Part shown: piece after piece, positions 1 through 6,023 of the stretch
Numbering within the stretch: position 1 is the first letter of the stretch
Layout of the letters: every line of letters starts with the position of its first letter
Origin: an uncultured Acidimicrobiales bacterium
GTDB taxonomy: Bacteria > Actinomycetota > Acidimicrobiia > Acidimicrobiales > Aldehydirespiratoraceae
Reading direction: 5' to 3'
Length of the DNA stretch: 8,500 nt
Assembly: GCA_938091985.1 (NCBI GenBank)
Contig: CALKOE010000043.1
Span: forward strand, 1 to 8,500
Translations under genes and position numbers: made by a program
Notes under the pieces: model-generated
Seen by the model: the letters and a program-made list of their open reading frames with translations, nothing else
Told to the model about the DNA's origin: nothing
Databases searched by the model: none

Positions 1-676
1 CGGCGACGTCGCCGCCACCGGCCAACGTCGCCACGATCGGCGCCACCTCGACCCGGGCGCCGACCAGATCAGTTCGTGGCCCACCGTCGGGATGGCCGGC
101 CAATGTCAGCGGAGCACCGACGGCGGGAAGGTCGGCTGCCACCAAGGGTTCCGACATGGGCGCATCGACGGCGATGAGCGCGAGGTCTCGTCCGTCGCCC
201 AACACGCCGAGCACTTCACCAGTCACGGAGATGGCGCCCTGGTCGATTCGCACGAGCTCGGCATCGCCCACCACGTGGGCCGCAGTCAGGAGGAGTCCGT
301 CGGCGACCACCACGCCGGATCCGGTCGAGCGGGCGCCACACACGCTCACGGAGACCTGCACCACCGTCAGGTGCTCGGTGGGGGCGGGCACGAACGGGCC
401 CTCGCGAACGGCCGCAACCGCATCGCCGATCTCGGTCTCCACCTCGGCGCCGGGTGCGAACTCCACCGCGCCCGCCACTGCCGTGTCGCCCGCAGAGCCA
501 TTGCCCGCCGCGACTGTGTCGGAGGTGAAGAGCGACGCGGCCGCCGTCCCGCCGACGAGCGCGGCGATGGCGACGACCAGCGCAGTCGCCAAGAGACGGT
601 GTCCGTTCCAGCTGGAGGCCGACTGCTGTGCCGTCAGGGTCGCTTCGTCAGGTCGGTTCGACCACTCTTCGTGCAT
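1..676 (-). CDS. Membrane-anchored trypsin-like serine protease, C-terminus cut by window edge
   Basis: Partial gene: 225 N-terminal residues are visible and the 3' end lies beyond base 1. A short hydrophilic N-terminus is followed by one hydrophobic helix (about residues 27-48), then an Ala/Gly/Thr-rich linker to about residue 100, then a chymotrypsin-fold domain. Around residues 117-136 the sequence has the GSGVVV strand and the TAAHVV motif with the catalytic His (H134). GRDLALI at 162-168 supplies the catalytic Asp (D164). The Ser motif (GDSGGP type) would lie outside the window. The layout predicts a membrane-tethered protease with its catalytic domain outside the cytoplasm, like the S1/S1C proteases of Actinobacteria. 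It has one helix, not the multi-helix anchor of MarP. The ATG at 676 is chosen because GGAG lies 10 nt upstream; the ATG at 699 is out of frame. The substrate cannot be inferred. The family call is firm; activity is unproven because the Ser is not seen. Confidence 0.85.
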   Translation of the reverse strand, partial: MHEEWSNRPDEATLTAQQSASSWNGHRLLATALVVAIAALVGGTAAASLFTSDTVAAGNGSAGDTAVAGAVEFAPGAEVETEIGDAVAAVREGPFVPAPTEHLTVVQVSVSVCGARSTGSGVVVADGLLLTAAHVVGDAELVRIDQGAISVTGEVLGVLGDGRDLALIAVDAPMSEPLVAADLPAVGAPLTLAGHPDGGPRTDLVGARVEVAPIVATLAGGGDVA

Positions 677-686
677 GATTCGCCCA

Positions 687-727
687 CTCCCAGTGGCATC
701 CTAGGCACACGGACGAGCCGACGTCAG
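687..727 (-). promoter_or_regulatory. Candidate promoter and ribosome binding site of the serine protease gene
   Basis: On the minus strand CTGACG (722-727) and TAGGAT (698-703) are separated by 18 bp. They resemble a -35 element (4 of 6 matches to TTGACA) and an actinobacterial TANNNT -10. The expected start of transcription is near 690, giving a leader of about 15 nt. That leader contains GGAG (687-690) 10 nt before the ATG at 676. The elements were matched by eye only. Confidence 0.4.
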
Positions 728-763
728 ACCGGGCGGGCAACTCTCTCGACGGCTGGACCGCCG

Positions 764-779
764 ATCTGATGCCTCAGAT
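764..779 (-). other. Short perfect inverted repeat over the M23 stop codon
   Basis: ATCTGA (764-769) and TCAGAT (774-779) form a perfect 6-bp stem with a 4-nt loop, and the right arm includes the TGA stop at 774-776. There is no following T tract on the minus strand and the stem is AT-rich, so it is at best a weak 3'-end structure. Confidence 0.3.
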
Positions 780-2045
780 GTAGGGCAGAGGGTCGACCGC
801 CACGCCGTCGACCCGGATCTCCCAGTGGAGATGGGGCCCGGTGGAGAAGCCGGTGGAGCCGACACGGCCGATCGTGTCGCCACCCTGCACCGTGTCGCCG
901 TAGCTCACGAGGATCGCGGACTGGTGGGCGTAGAGCGTGGTGTAGCCGTTGCCGTGGGAGATGATCACGGTGTTGCCATAGCCGTTCATCCATCCGGCAG
1001 TGATCACCTGGCCAGACGCAGCTGCTGAGATCGGGTCGCCACTACTGCCACCGAAATCGATTCCATAGTGATTGCGCACGGTGCCGAAGATCGGGTGGAC
1101 GCGAGAGCCGAATCGGCTCGTGACGGCGCCGGGCACCGGCCGATGGGTCACCGAGAACGGCCCGAGATTCGGGGGCGGGTCCTCGACTTCGGGATCATCG
1201 GAGTCGGGACCCTCAGGCTCGGGGTTCTCCTTTGCTGCCGCGATGCGGCGGGCCTCTTCCTCCGCGGCGATGCGGGCGGCTTCGGCCTGGCGGGCCAGCT
1301 CGGCTTCGAGCGCCCGGATCTCCTCCGCGATCGCTGCATCGGCAGCCTCGATCTCACGGCCCACTGCTTGCCAGTCGTCGATACGCACCGACACCTGGGC
1401 TCGCAGCTCCTCGAGCTCGACCTTGCTGGCATCGAGGTCGGCGAGGCGGGCGGTGAGATCAGCTCGTTCGGCTTCGGCGTCCGCCGTGGCCTCGTCGGCC
1501 CGCCGGATCGCGTCATCTTGGGCCGCTTGGGTGACCCGCAGCTCGTCGATCAATTCGTATTCATCACCGACCACCTCCTCGACGTAGGAGCGCTTCAGCT
1601 CCACATCGAGCAGGCTCTCGTTGTCGAGCTGGCCGAGCACATCGGGCCGGGGGGCCACGAACGCATCGATGGCTGCCAGCGCGAGCCGCTCACGAGTGAA
1701 GACCATCTCGGCATCGAGCGCGTCGGCCTCGTCTCGCGCCGCTGCTGCTCGGTCCTCCGAGTCGGCGATCGCGTCTTCGGCTGCGGTGATCTTCGTCTCC
1801 TGCAACGCGATGTGGGACTCGAGCGCCTCGATGGCAGCGGCCAGCTCGTCGTCTTCGGCTGCAAGGGCATCCAACTCGGCGGCAACGTCGGCCGCTTCGC
1901 GTCGATTGTCTTCGCGTTCTTGGCGGAGATCCTCGATGTCGTCGCCCTGCGCACCGGCACCGGTGACCGTCAGCGGGGCCGCCAGAATCGACACGGCCGC
2001 GATGGCCGCAAGCACTCGACGGGGTGGAAGGCGGTGGTCACGCAT
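774..2045 (-). CDS. Exported coiled-coil M23 (LytM) family murein endopeptidase
   Basis: 423 residues from the ATG at 2045. Residues 1-33 look like a signal peptide (RR near residue 9, hydrophobic core, GAGAQ end). Residues 35-270 are a long, charged, heptad-rich coiled coil made mostly of Ala, Glu, Asp and Arg, as in EnvC-type murein hydrolase regulators. A Pro/Glu/Asp linker (273-293) leads to the LytM domain (about 300-423). All expected zinc and catalytic residues are present: H326 and D330 in HYGID, H374 in LYAHQ, and H405 and H407 in GPHLHWEI. An active peptidoglycan cross-link endopeptidase is therefore expected, unlike degenerate EnvC/NlpD activators. A reading 33 codons longer (to 2144) is open but would enter the divergent gene and precede the signal peptide, so it is rejected. 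No clear Shine-Dalgarno precedes the ATG; a TACGAT box ends 10 nt upstream, suggesting a very short leader. A role in cell separation is inferred. Confidence 0.9.
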   Translation of the reverse strand: MRDHRLPPRRVLAAIAAVSILAAPLTVTGAGAQGDDIEDLRQEREDNRREAADVAAELDALAAEDDELAAAIEALESHIALQETKITAAEDAIADSEDRAAAARDEADALDAEMVFTRERLALAAIDAFVAPRPDVLGQLDNESLLDVELKRSYVEEVVGDEYELIDELRVTQAAQDDAIRRADEATADAEAERADLTARLADLDASKVELEELRAQVSVRIDDWQAVGREIEAADAAIAEEIRALEAELARQAEAARIAAEEEARRIAAAKENPEPEGPDSDDPEVEDPPPNLGPFSVTHRPVPGAVTSRFGSRVHPIFGTVRNHYGIDFGGSSGDPISAAASGQVITAGWMNGYGNTVIISHGNGYTTLYAHQSAILVSYGDTVQGGDTIGRVGSTGFSTGPHLHWEIRVDGVAVDPLPYI

Positions 2046-2109
2046 TGCGGCAGCGATCGTAACAGAAATGAAATGATCAACGGTGCCGCGCCCTACAAGG
2101 ATGTTGCGC
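2046..2109. promoter_or_regulatory. Divergent intergenic region with promoter-like boxes
   Basis: This gap of 64 nt lies between the M23 peptidase (minus) and the dienelactone hydrolase-like gene (plus). It is the most AT-rich short stretch nearby. On the minus strand it reads TTGATC, 13 nt, TACGAT, then 10 nt to the ATG. The spacing is too short for a classical -35/-10 pair, but TACGAT alone fits an actinobacterial TANNNT -10 with a nearly leaderless transcript. I found no equally good -10 for the plus-strand gene. The transcripts of the two genes must start within or near this gap. Confidence 0.3.
2097..2101 (+). promoter_or_regulatory. Ribosome binding site that decides the start at 2110
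   Basis: AAGGA at 2097-2101 lies 8 nt before the ATG at 2110. This favours that start over the GTG at 2083 and the ATG at 2101, both in the same frame. Confidence 0.6.
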
Positions 2110-2892
2110 ATGACACTCGAGGACTTCCGCGTCGAATCATTCACTCACAACGGCACAACCCACGATGTGTATCGCCGAGGCGATGGGCCGTGTGTGCTCG
2201 TGGCCGCGGAGATTCCCGGCATCACCCCGGAAGTCATTCGCTTCTCCGAAGAGCTGCTCGCGGCAGGGTTGTCGGTGGCGATGCCCTCGATGTACGGAGT
2301 GCCCGGCAAGGAGCCGACTTCGCTCCATACGATAAAGACGATCGTTCGCGCTTGTATCAGTCGCGAGTTCCACGCCATGGCCACGCGCGATGACCAGCCG
2401 GCCACTGAGTGGCTCCGGGCCCTCGCCCGAAAGCTGCACGCCGACCATGGCGGCCCCGGCATCGGATTCGTCGGCATGTGTTTCACCGGCGGGTTCGGAC
2501 TCGCAATGTTGCTCGACGACGCCGTCGTCGCGCCGGTTCTGTCACAGCCCTCGATGCCCTTCGCGATCGGGAAGAAGCGCCGAGCAAGCGTTGGCCTCGA
2601 CGACCAACAGCTGGCCGCTGTGGCCGAACGAGCCGCCGACGGTTGCGCCGTGCTCGGCCTGCGATTCACTTCTGACCCGATGGTTCCCGCCGACCGTTTC
2701 GCCACGCTCCGCGCGACCCTGGGCGACAACTTCGTCGGCGTCGAGATCACAAGTCCCGATCCCGAGCACGGCATCAAGAAGAGCGCCCACAGCGTGCTCA
2801 CCGAGGAGCGCAGCGATACCGCGGGCCATCCGACCAAGGACTCATTCGATCAGGTGATGAGCTTTCTCACCGGGCGTCTGCAGACCGACTGA
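2110..2892 (+). CDS. Dienelactone hydrolase family protein (alpha/beta hydrolase)
   Basis: 260 residues, close to the usual length of about 230-260 for this family. The Cys-Asp-His triad expected of dienelactone hydrolases can be placed: C124 in VGMCFTGG (nucleophile elbow GxCxGG), D189 in FTSDPMVP, and H227 in KKSAHSVL. E34 in VAAEIPG matches the glutamate that holds the resting Cys in Pseudomonas DLH, where the nucleophile is C123. There is no signal peptide, so it should be cytoplasmic. The substrate is unknown: no chlorocatechol or aromatic-degradation genes are nearby, so hydrolysis of a carboxylenol-lactone is not implied, and a general esterase or lactonase role is as likely. It is the only plus-strand gene in the window and its stop is 3 nt from that of the convergent membrane protein gene. 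Start chosen at 2110 from AAGGA 8 nt upstream. Confidence 0.88.
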   Translation: MTLEDFRVESFTHNGTTHDVYRRGDGPCVLVAAEIPGITPEVIRFSEELLAAGLSVAMPSMYGVPGKEPTSLHTIKTIVRACISREFHAMATRDDQPATEWLRALARKLHADHGGPGIGFVGMCFTGGFGLAMLLDDAVVAPVLSQPSMPFAIGKKRRASVGLDDQQLAAVAERAADGCAVLGLRFTSDPMVPADRFATLRATLGDNFVGVEITSPDPEHGIKKSAHSVLTEERSDTAGHPTKDSFDQVMSFLTGRLQTD

Positions 2893-2895
2893 GGC

Positions 2896-4248
2896 TCATG
2901 CGCCGAGCAGCAAGAACAGCCCGGCCACCGTGTAGAAGACCATCACGCCGAGCATCGGGTATTGCGACCGAACGGCGACCGAGTGGGAGTAGCGGCTGAT
3001 CGCCCGATCGTGGGCGGCAGCCACCGCGAGCACATGGCCGATGGCGATCGCGAGGGTCTGTACCCACGCGATCGTGCTGGGCGAGACCAGCAGCCAGTCG
3101 ATCGAATAGTCCTTCGTTCCGAAGATGTCCCAGCCTCGCCCGAATGGGTCGGAGATCTGGATGATCATCCGTTGTCCGTCGAGCACGAGCAGGCTGAAAT
3201 AGTGCGCCACGGCGTAGGCCGCCGCGATCGGAACCAGCGTGGGCCCGAACGCGGCCGACAGCTCCTCGGCCGGCTCCCCTGTCACGCCGGCCATCAGGTT
3301 GATGGCGAAGACATAGGCGAGGCCAACCACGAGCACGATCGCGAGCAACCCGAGCGTGCCCACAACGGTCAGATCCCAACCGACCCGGTCACCGGCGATG
3401 TCGAACCAGAGCGAACTGCGAGTGAAGCCGTCGAACGTCGTGCTGCCCAGGACGACGAGGATGAAGGGAACCATGCCGACGGTTGGCGGCACCATCGAAA
3501 TCCCCGCCAACGGCGGACGAACGCGGATCCGACGATCTTCGTCGAGGTGGAAGATCGACATCGCCGCGAGCTTCGAGAACAGCACCGAGAAGCCGTCGGC
3601 AGTGCGCACCCAACCCCGTCCGTAAAGGCTTGCGCCGGCCAGCATCGTGGCGCTGTAGACGGTGAGGAACACGCCGATCGCTCGTGGGTCCGACGCGGAC
3701 CCCGGGTCCGACTGGAACCAGAGGCCGTTGTAGGCCAACTCGAACCAGAGGTAGGCGAAGATCGCCACCGCCGCGGGCCAAAGGGTGCTCTCCCCTCGGG
3801 TGATCGGTGACAGCTCCGTCTGAGTGACCTTGCTCTTCACCCATGCGGCGGAGTCAGCAACCGTGAAGTACGGATTGAATGCGCGCCAGACATCGCCGAA
3901 GAGTGCCGACACGAACTGCAGACCCACCCAGAACCAGATCAGGAACGCGTCGCCCGAGATGTTGACCGCGAAGTTCGTGTTGCCCCGCCACGCAGCGAAG
4001 AGCACGACCCCGAAGAGAAACAGCCCGGTCAGCTTCAGTACCACTTCGACCAGCCGCGACCCGGGGCCGACCGCAGCCCACAGCACGCGACCCTTCGCCG
4101 CTGCGGCGAGGTGCGGACGTTCCCAGAACGCGCCGAGGGCGACGAAGGAGATCGCCACGGAGAAGCCTGCCGCCCAGGCCAGCTGCCACGCCGGAAGTGG
4201 GAGATCGGTTCGGCCGCCGATGCCGTGAGCGAGGAGGTTCGCGATCAT
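2896..4248 (-). CDS. Polytopic membrane protein, 'fenitrothion hydrolase'-annotated family, probable metal-related role
   Basis: 450 residues with about ten hydrophobic helices by eye (near 20-41, 66-87, 97-118, 155-177, 190-210, 255-272, 291-318, 335-356, 389-411, 430-449). Features that remind me of an actinobacterial family often labelled fenitrothion hydrolase are the N-terminal LAHGIGGRTDLPLP, the central SDPFGRGWDIFGT and the late GHVLAVAAAHDRA. I see no hydrolase motif, so I treat that label as doubtful. Several His lie in or next to helices (H8, H349, H405, H413), which could bind a metal or heme. The ATG overlaps the TGA of the upstream lipoprotein gene by 4 nt (ATGA), suggesting translational coupling and a joint function with the two lipoproteins. 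The likely place of action is the cytoplasmic membrane, as permease or redox partner for a ligand caught outside. Family recognition is moderate; function is inferred. Confidence 0.75.
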   Translation of the reverse strand: MIANLLAHGIGGRTDLPLPAWQLAWAAGFSVAISFVALGAFWERPHLAAAAKGRVLWAAVGPGSRLVEVVLKLTGLFLFGVVLFAAWRGNTNFAVNISGDAFLIWFWVGLQFVSALFGDVWRAFNPYFTVADSAAWVKSKVTQTELSPITRGESTLWPAAVAIFAYLWFELAYNGLWFQSDPGSASDPRAIGVFLTVYSATMLAGASLYGRGWVRTADGFSVLFSKLAAMSIFHLDEDRRIRVRPPLAGISMVPPTVGMVPFILVVLGSTTFDGFTRSSLWFDIAGDRVGWDLTVVGTLGLLAIVLVVGLAYVFAINLMAGVTGEPAEELSAAFGPTLVPIAAAYAVAHYFSLLVLDGQRMIIQISDPFGRGWDIFGTKDYSIDWLLVSPSTIAWVQTLAIAIGHVLAVAAAHDRAISRYSHSVAVRSQYPMLGVMVFYTVAGLFLLLGA

Positions 4249-4610
4249 GAGACGGTCATCCGGATGAGCAGCCGACTCGAATCTTCCAGCTCGATCTCGA
4301 ACGTGCCCGGGATCAGCGCATCGAACGCCGTGCGCCCGGCACCGTCCTCGAGGTCGACGAAGAGGTCGTAGCCATGGATGTGCACCTTGTCATCGGTGTT
4401 GCCGGAGACAACAACCTCGACGGAATCACCGATCTCGACGTCTTGCTGGCGTGAACCTCCGACAAGATCACCATCGATGATCTCGAGCGAGATCACCACG
4501 TCGGCGCTGGACTGCGGATCTGTCGTCGTCTCGGGCCCAGCCGAGTCCCCGTCGTCGCCACAGGCTGCGAAGAACAGCGAAATGGCGACGACGAGGCCGG
4601 CGAGTCTCAC
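4245..4610 (-). CDS. Small cupredoxin-like lipoprotein
   Basis: 121 residues. A short hydrophobic signal ends in the lipobox FAAC with lipid-accepting C17, followed by the acidic GDDGDS spacer. Residues 36-121 are beta-rich and look like a cupredoxin fold, with a VHIHGYD strand carrying H77 and H79 and a PGTFEIEL strand near 101-108. The Cys-His-Met loop of classical blue copper proteins is absent, because the C-terminus ends in SSRLLIRMTVS. A type 1 copper site is therefore not supported; binding through the HIH pair is possible. The GTG at 4610 overlaps the TGA of the upstream lipoprotein gene (GTGA), and its own stop overlaps the next start (ATGA), so it is translated as part of a chain. 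No separate Shine-Dalgarno is seen. It should sit on the outer face of the membrane and work with both neighbours. Lipoprotein is firm; fold and ligand are inferred. Confidence 0.8.
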   Translation of the reverse strand: MRLAGLVVAISLFFAACGDDGDSAGPETTTDPQSSADVVISLEIIDGDLVGGSRQQDVEIGDSVEVVVSGNTDDKVHIHGYDLFVDLEDGAGRTAFDALIPGTFEIELEDSSRLLIRMTVS

Positions 4611-5557
4611 GGCGCGACCGTGACGGTGACGGCAGCCGAGACCGGCGCCCCATCGACGAGGTAGGGGTTGTGATCGTTGGTGTAGGCCACCACCGAGATC
4701 TCGACGTCGCCTTCCGGCAACGCGCCGATGTGTGTGGCCAGGTCGTAGAGCCGGCCGAGCTTCTGGCCGTTGGCATAGATGTGGAGATGTCCTTCGCCAT
4801 CGACATGTTCGGTCGAGACGTTCTCCGGGCTCAGCGTCAGTCCATCGAGGGAGACGAATGCGTTCCAGCCGGACTTGGGATCCTCGAGCACCTCGACCCC
4901 GATCGTCGGAGCATCTCCCACGATCTCGACACCGGAGACCTCGTCGTGGCTGTGGTCGTCGTGTTCATGGGTCGGCACCGTGAACACCGCGGAGGCGGTG
5001 ATCTCTTCGCCGTCGATGGCATAGGAGCGATGATCGTTGGCCGACACCACCACGGTGATCTCGACATCACCCTCGACAACTCCGGCGTAGTAGATCCAGT
5101 CGTTGTAGAAGCGCAGCACCTTCTCGCCGTCGATCAACAGGTGGTAGTGGCCTTGACCGTCGACATGGTCGGTGGACGCTGCTCGAGGGGTGACCTCGAA
5201 GTTGTCGGAGATGACGTGGATGTTCACCCCGCCCGCAGGGTCGGCAAACACCTCCAGATCGACCTCGGGAGCGACATCGCCGGCCACGTCGACCACACCG
5301 TGGTCATGGCCGTCGGCCATGTCTCCGTCGGACATGTCTCCGTCAGTCATGTCATCGGCATGGTCGTCATGGTCCGGATCGGACCCGTCGTGGGTCATGT
5401 CGTCGTCGGACATGTCGTCGTCGGACATGCCGTCGTCGACCTGATCGGCCGGGTCGGCGCCGGCGTCGGTGGATTCGTCGTCGTCACCACACGCGGCAGC
5501 GAGCAGAGCGAAGACGGATAGGGCGGCAAGCAGCCGCAGGATGGCGCGAGTGCGCAT
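4607..5557 (-). CDS. Lipoprotein with Asp/Met/His-rich arm and two tandem His-motif domains
   Basis: 316 residues. The signal peptide ends in lipobox LAAAC with lipidated C23. Residues 41-88 are a low-complexity arm of Asp, Met, His and Ser with repeated SDDDM and DGDM units, typical of metal-collecting segments. Two homologous domains follow at about 98-195 and 217-316, joined by a linker THEHDDHSHDE (196-206). Each carries HVDGxGHxH and, later, NDH: H131, H137, H139, H176 in the first and H251, H257, H259, H296 in the second. Spacing is identical and the period is 120 residues. The domains resemble DUF4399-type secreted domains ('GHhHlliDG...') but I cannot confirm the family. First gene of an overlapping three-gene set. 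ATG at 5557 is supported by GGAG (5565-5568) 7 nt upstream. Likely an extracellular metal-binding (possibly copper) lipoprotein; the ligand is inferred from composition only. Confidence 0.85.
   Translation of the reverse strand: MRTRAILRLLAALSVFALLAAACGDDDESTDAGADPADQVDDGMSDDDMSDDDMTHDGSDPDHDDHADDMTDGDMSDGDMADGHDHGVVDVAGDVAPEVDLEVFADPAGGVNIHVISDNFEVTPRAASTDHVDGQGHYHLLIDGEKVLRFYNDWIYYAGVVEGDVEITVVVSANDHRSYAIDGEEITASAVFTVPTHEHDDHSHDEVSGVEIVGDAPTIGVEVLEDPKSGWNAFVSLDGLTLSPENVSTEHVDGEGHLHIYANGQKLGRLYDLATHIGALPEGDVEISVVAYTNDHNPYLVDGAPVSAAVTVTVAP
4610..5266 (-). repeat. Tandem duplicated His-motif domain, 360-bp period
   Basis: Residues 98-195 and 217-316 of the lipoprotein at 4607-5557 are internal repeats. 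The DNA is also recognisably similar around the HVDGxGHxH segment (about 4770-4810 and 5130-5170), consistent with a within-gene duplication since diverged. Confidence 0.7.
5294..5437 (-). repeat. Low-complexity coding repeat for the Asp/Met/His arm
   Basis: The segment consists of short degenerate units. On the plus strand CGTCGTCGGACATG occurs at 5401-5414 and again at 5416-5429, a 15-bp period coding SDDDM twice. Related GTCTCCGTCGGACATG and GTCTCCGTCAGTCATG units lie near 5328-5358. Such a tract can change length by slippage while keeping frame. Confidence 0.65.
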
Positions 5558-5564
5558 GTGAGTT

Positions 5565-5568
5565 CTCC
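5565..5568 (-). promoter_or_regulatory. Ribosome binding site of the three-gene lipoprotein/membrane set
   Basis: GGAG on the minus strand lies 7 nt before the ATG at 5557. It is the only strong Shine-Dalgarno seen for the three overlapping genes, which fits coupled translation of the downstream two. The 69-nt gap upstream (5558-5626) holds no promoter I would defend. Confidence 0.6.
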
Positions 5569-5626
5569 AGTTTGAATTTGCGTGCAGATAGGGACGCCGG
5601 TCGCATCGAGGCGAGGGCGTGGACGT

Positions 5627-6010
5627 CTATCGCAGGCTTACCGGAGGACCCCGCTGGCCCTGACGAGACGCGACCAGGAGCAGCGCAGGACGCATCGCGG
5701 CGCCCGGGCTGGACGGTCGAGAGACTCGATCAACAAGAAGTCGTGCGTCGCCGGCGAGGCGCAGCAGCACTGCTCGCACCGCAACGGCGCCGGAGTGCGC
5801 CACCCGTGCGAGGCGAAACACCAGCGCACCCATGACGAGGCCGCCGAGTGTGGCGGGGATACCGACGACGGCCGCAGCCGGGTCGGTGGTGGAGGCAACG
5901 TCGGCAAGCAGTGCTGCCGACGACACGCTCAGGATCGGGATCGCGAGCAGCCCGAAGATCATCCCTGCGGCCCGACGGGCCTCCGAGTGATGACGTGTCC
6001 TCACACCCAC
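5627..6010 (-). CDS. Small two-helix membrane protein, function unknown
   Basis: 127 residues from the GTG at 6010, not recognised as any family. A basic N-terminus (RTRHHSEARR) precedes a hydrophobic helix at about residues 16-38. A second lies at about 46-66 (AVVGIPATLGGLVMGALVF). The C-terminal 60 residues are Arg/Ala/Leu-rich and probably cytoplasmic. Third codon positions are mostly G or C as in neighbouring genes, which supports a real gene. It begins 13 nt after the stop of the SLH-repeat protease gene and is on the same strand, so it may be cotranscribed. The start is uncertain: GAGG lies 11 nt before the GTG at 6010, but a TAACGT box (6012-6017) lies 7 nt before the in-frame GTG at 6004, as expected for a leaderless start two codons later. 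No function is proposed. Confidence 0.6.
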   Translation of the reverse strand: MGVRTRHHSEARRAAGMIFGLLAIPILSVSSAALLADVASTTDPAAAVVGIPATLGGLVMGALVFRLARVAHSGAVAVRAVLLRLAGDARLLVDRVSRPSSPGAAMRPALLLVASRQGQRGPPVSLR

Positions 6011-6011
6011 A

Positions 6012-6017
6012 ACGTTA
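6012..6017 (-). promoter_or_regulatory. Candidate -10 box for a leaderless transcript
   Basis: TAACGT on the minus strand matches TANNNT and lies 7 nt before the GTG at 6004, the usual distance from a -10 to the first transcribed base in Actinobacteria. No -35 was sought with confidence, because that region is coding sequence of the upstream gene. Confidence 0.3.
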
Positions 6018-6023
6018 GCAACC

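Noticed and set aside
92..769. Plus-strand open frames over the serine protease gene
   Set aside because: The minus strand codes a clear trypsin-like protease with His and Asp motifs; the plus-strand translations have no family features.
764..779. Rho-independent terminator at the end of the M23 gene
   Set aside because: The inverted repeat has only a 6-bp AT-rich stem and no T tract, so I list it as a structure but not as a terminator.
2054..2079. Paired GATC/GTAAC elements as an MtrA-type operator
   Set aside because: Only one GTAAC half-site is seen and no second copy at the expected spacing, so a regulator assignment is not supported.
2083..2109. Upstream GTG (2083) or ATG (2101) starts for the hydrolase
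   Set aside because: AAGGA at 2097-2101 is correctly spaced only for the ATG at 2110, and the extra residues MPRPTRMLR match no family feature.
2046..2144. N-terminal extension of the M23 protein to 2144
   Set aside because: It would place 33 unrelated residues before a good signal peptide and overlap the divergent hydrolase start.
1068..2393. Long plus-strand open frame of 441 codons opposite the M23 gene
   Set aside because: It lies antisense to a clear signal peptide, coiled coil and LytM domain and then overlaps the hydrolase gene in another frame; its translation is His/Arg/Gly-rich with no domain. It is a high-GC shadow.
4670..5521. Plus-strand open frame of 283 codons opposite the tandem-domain lipoprotein
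   Set aside because: Its translation is Val/His/Gly repeats arising from the complement of the Asp/His-rich repeats, with no recognisable domain or ribosome binding site.
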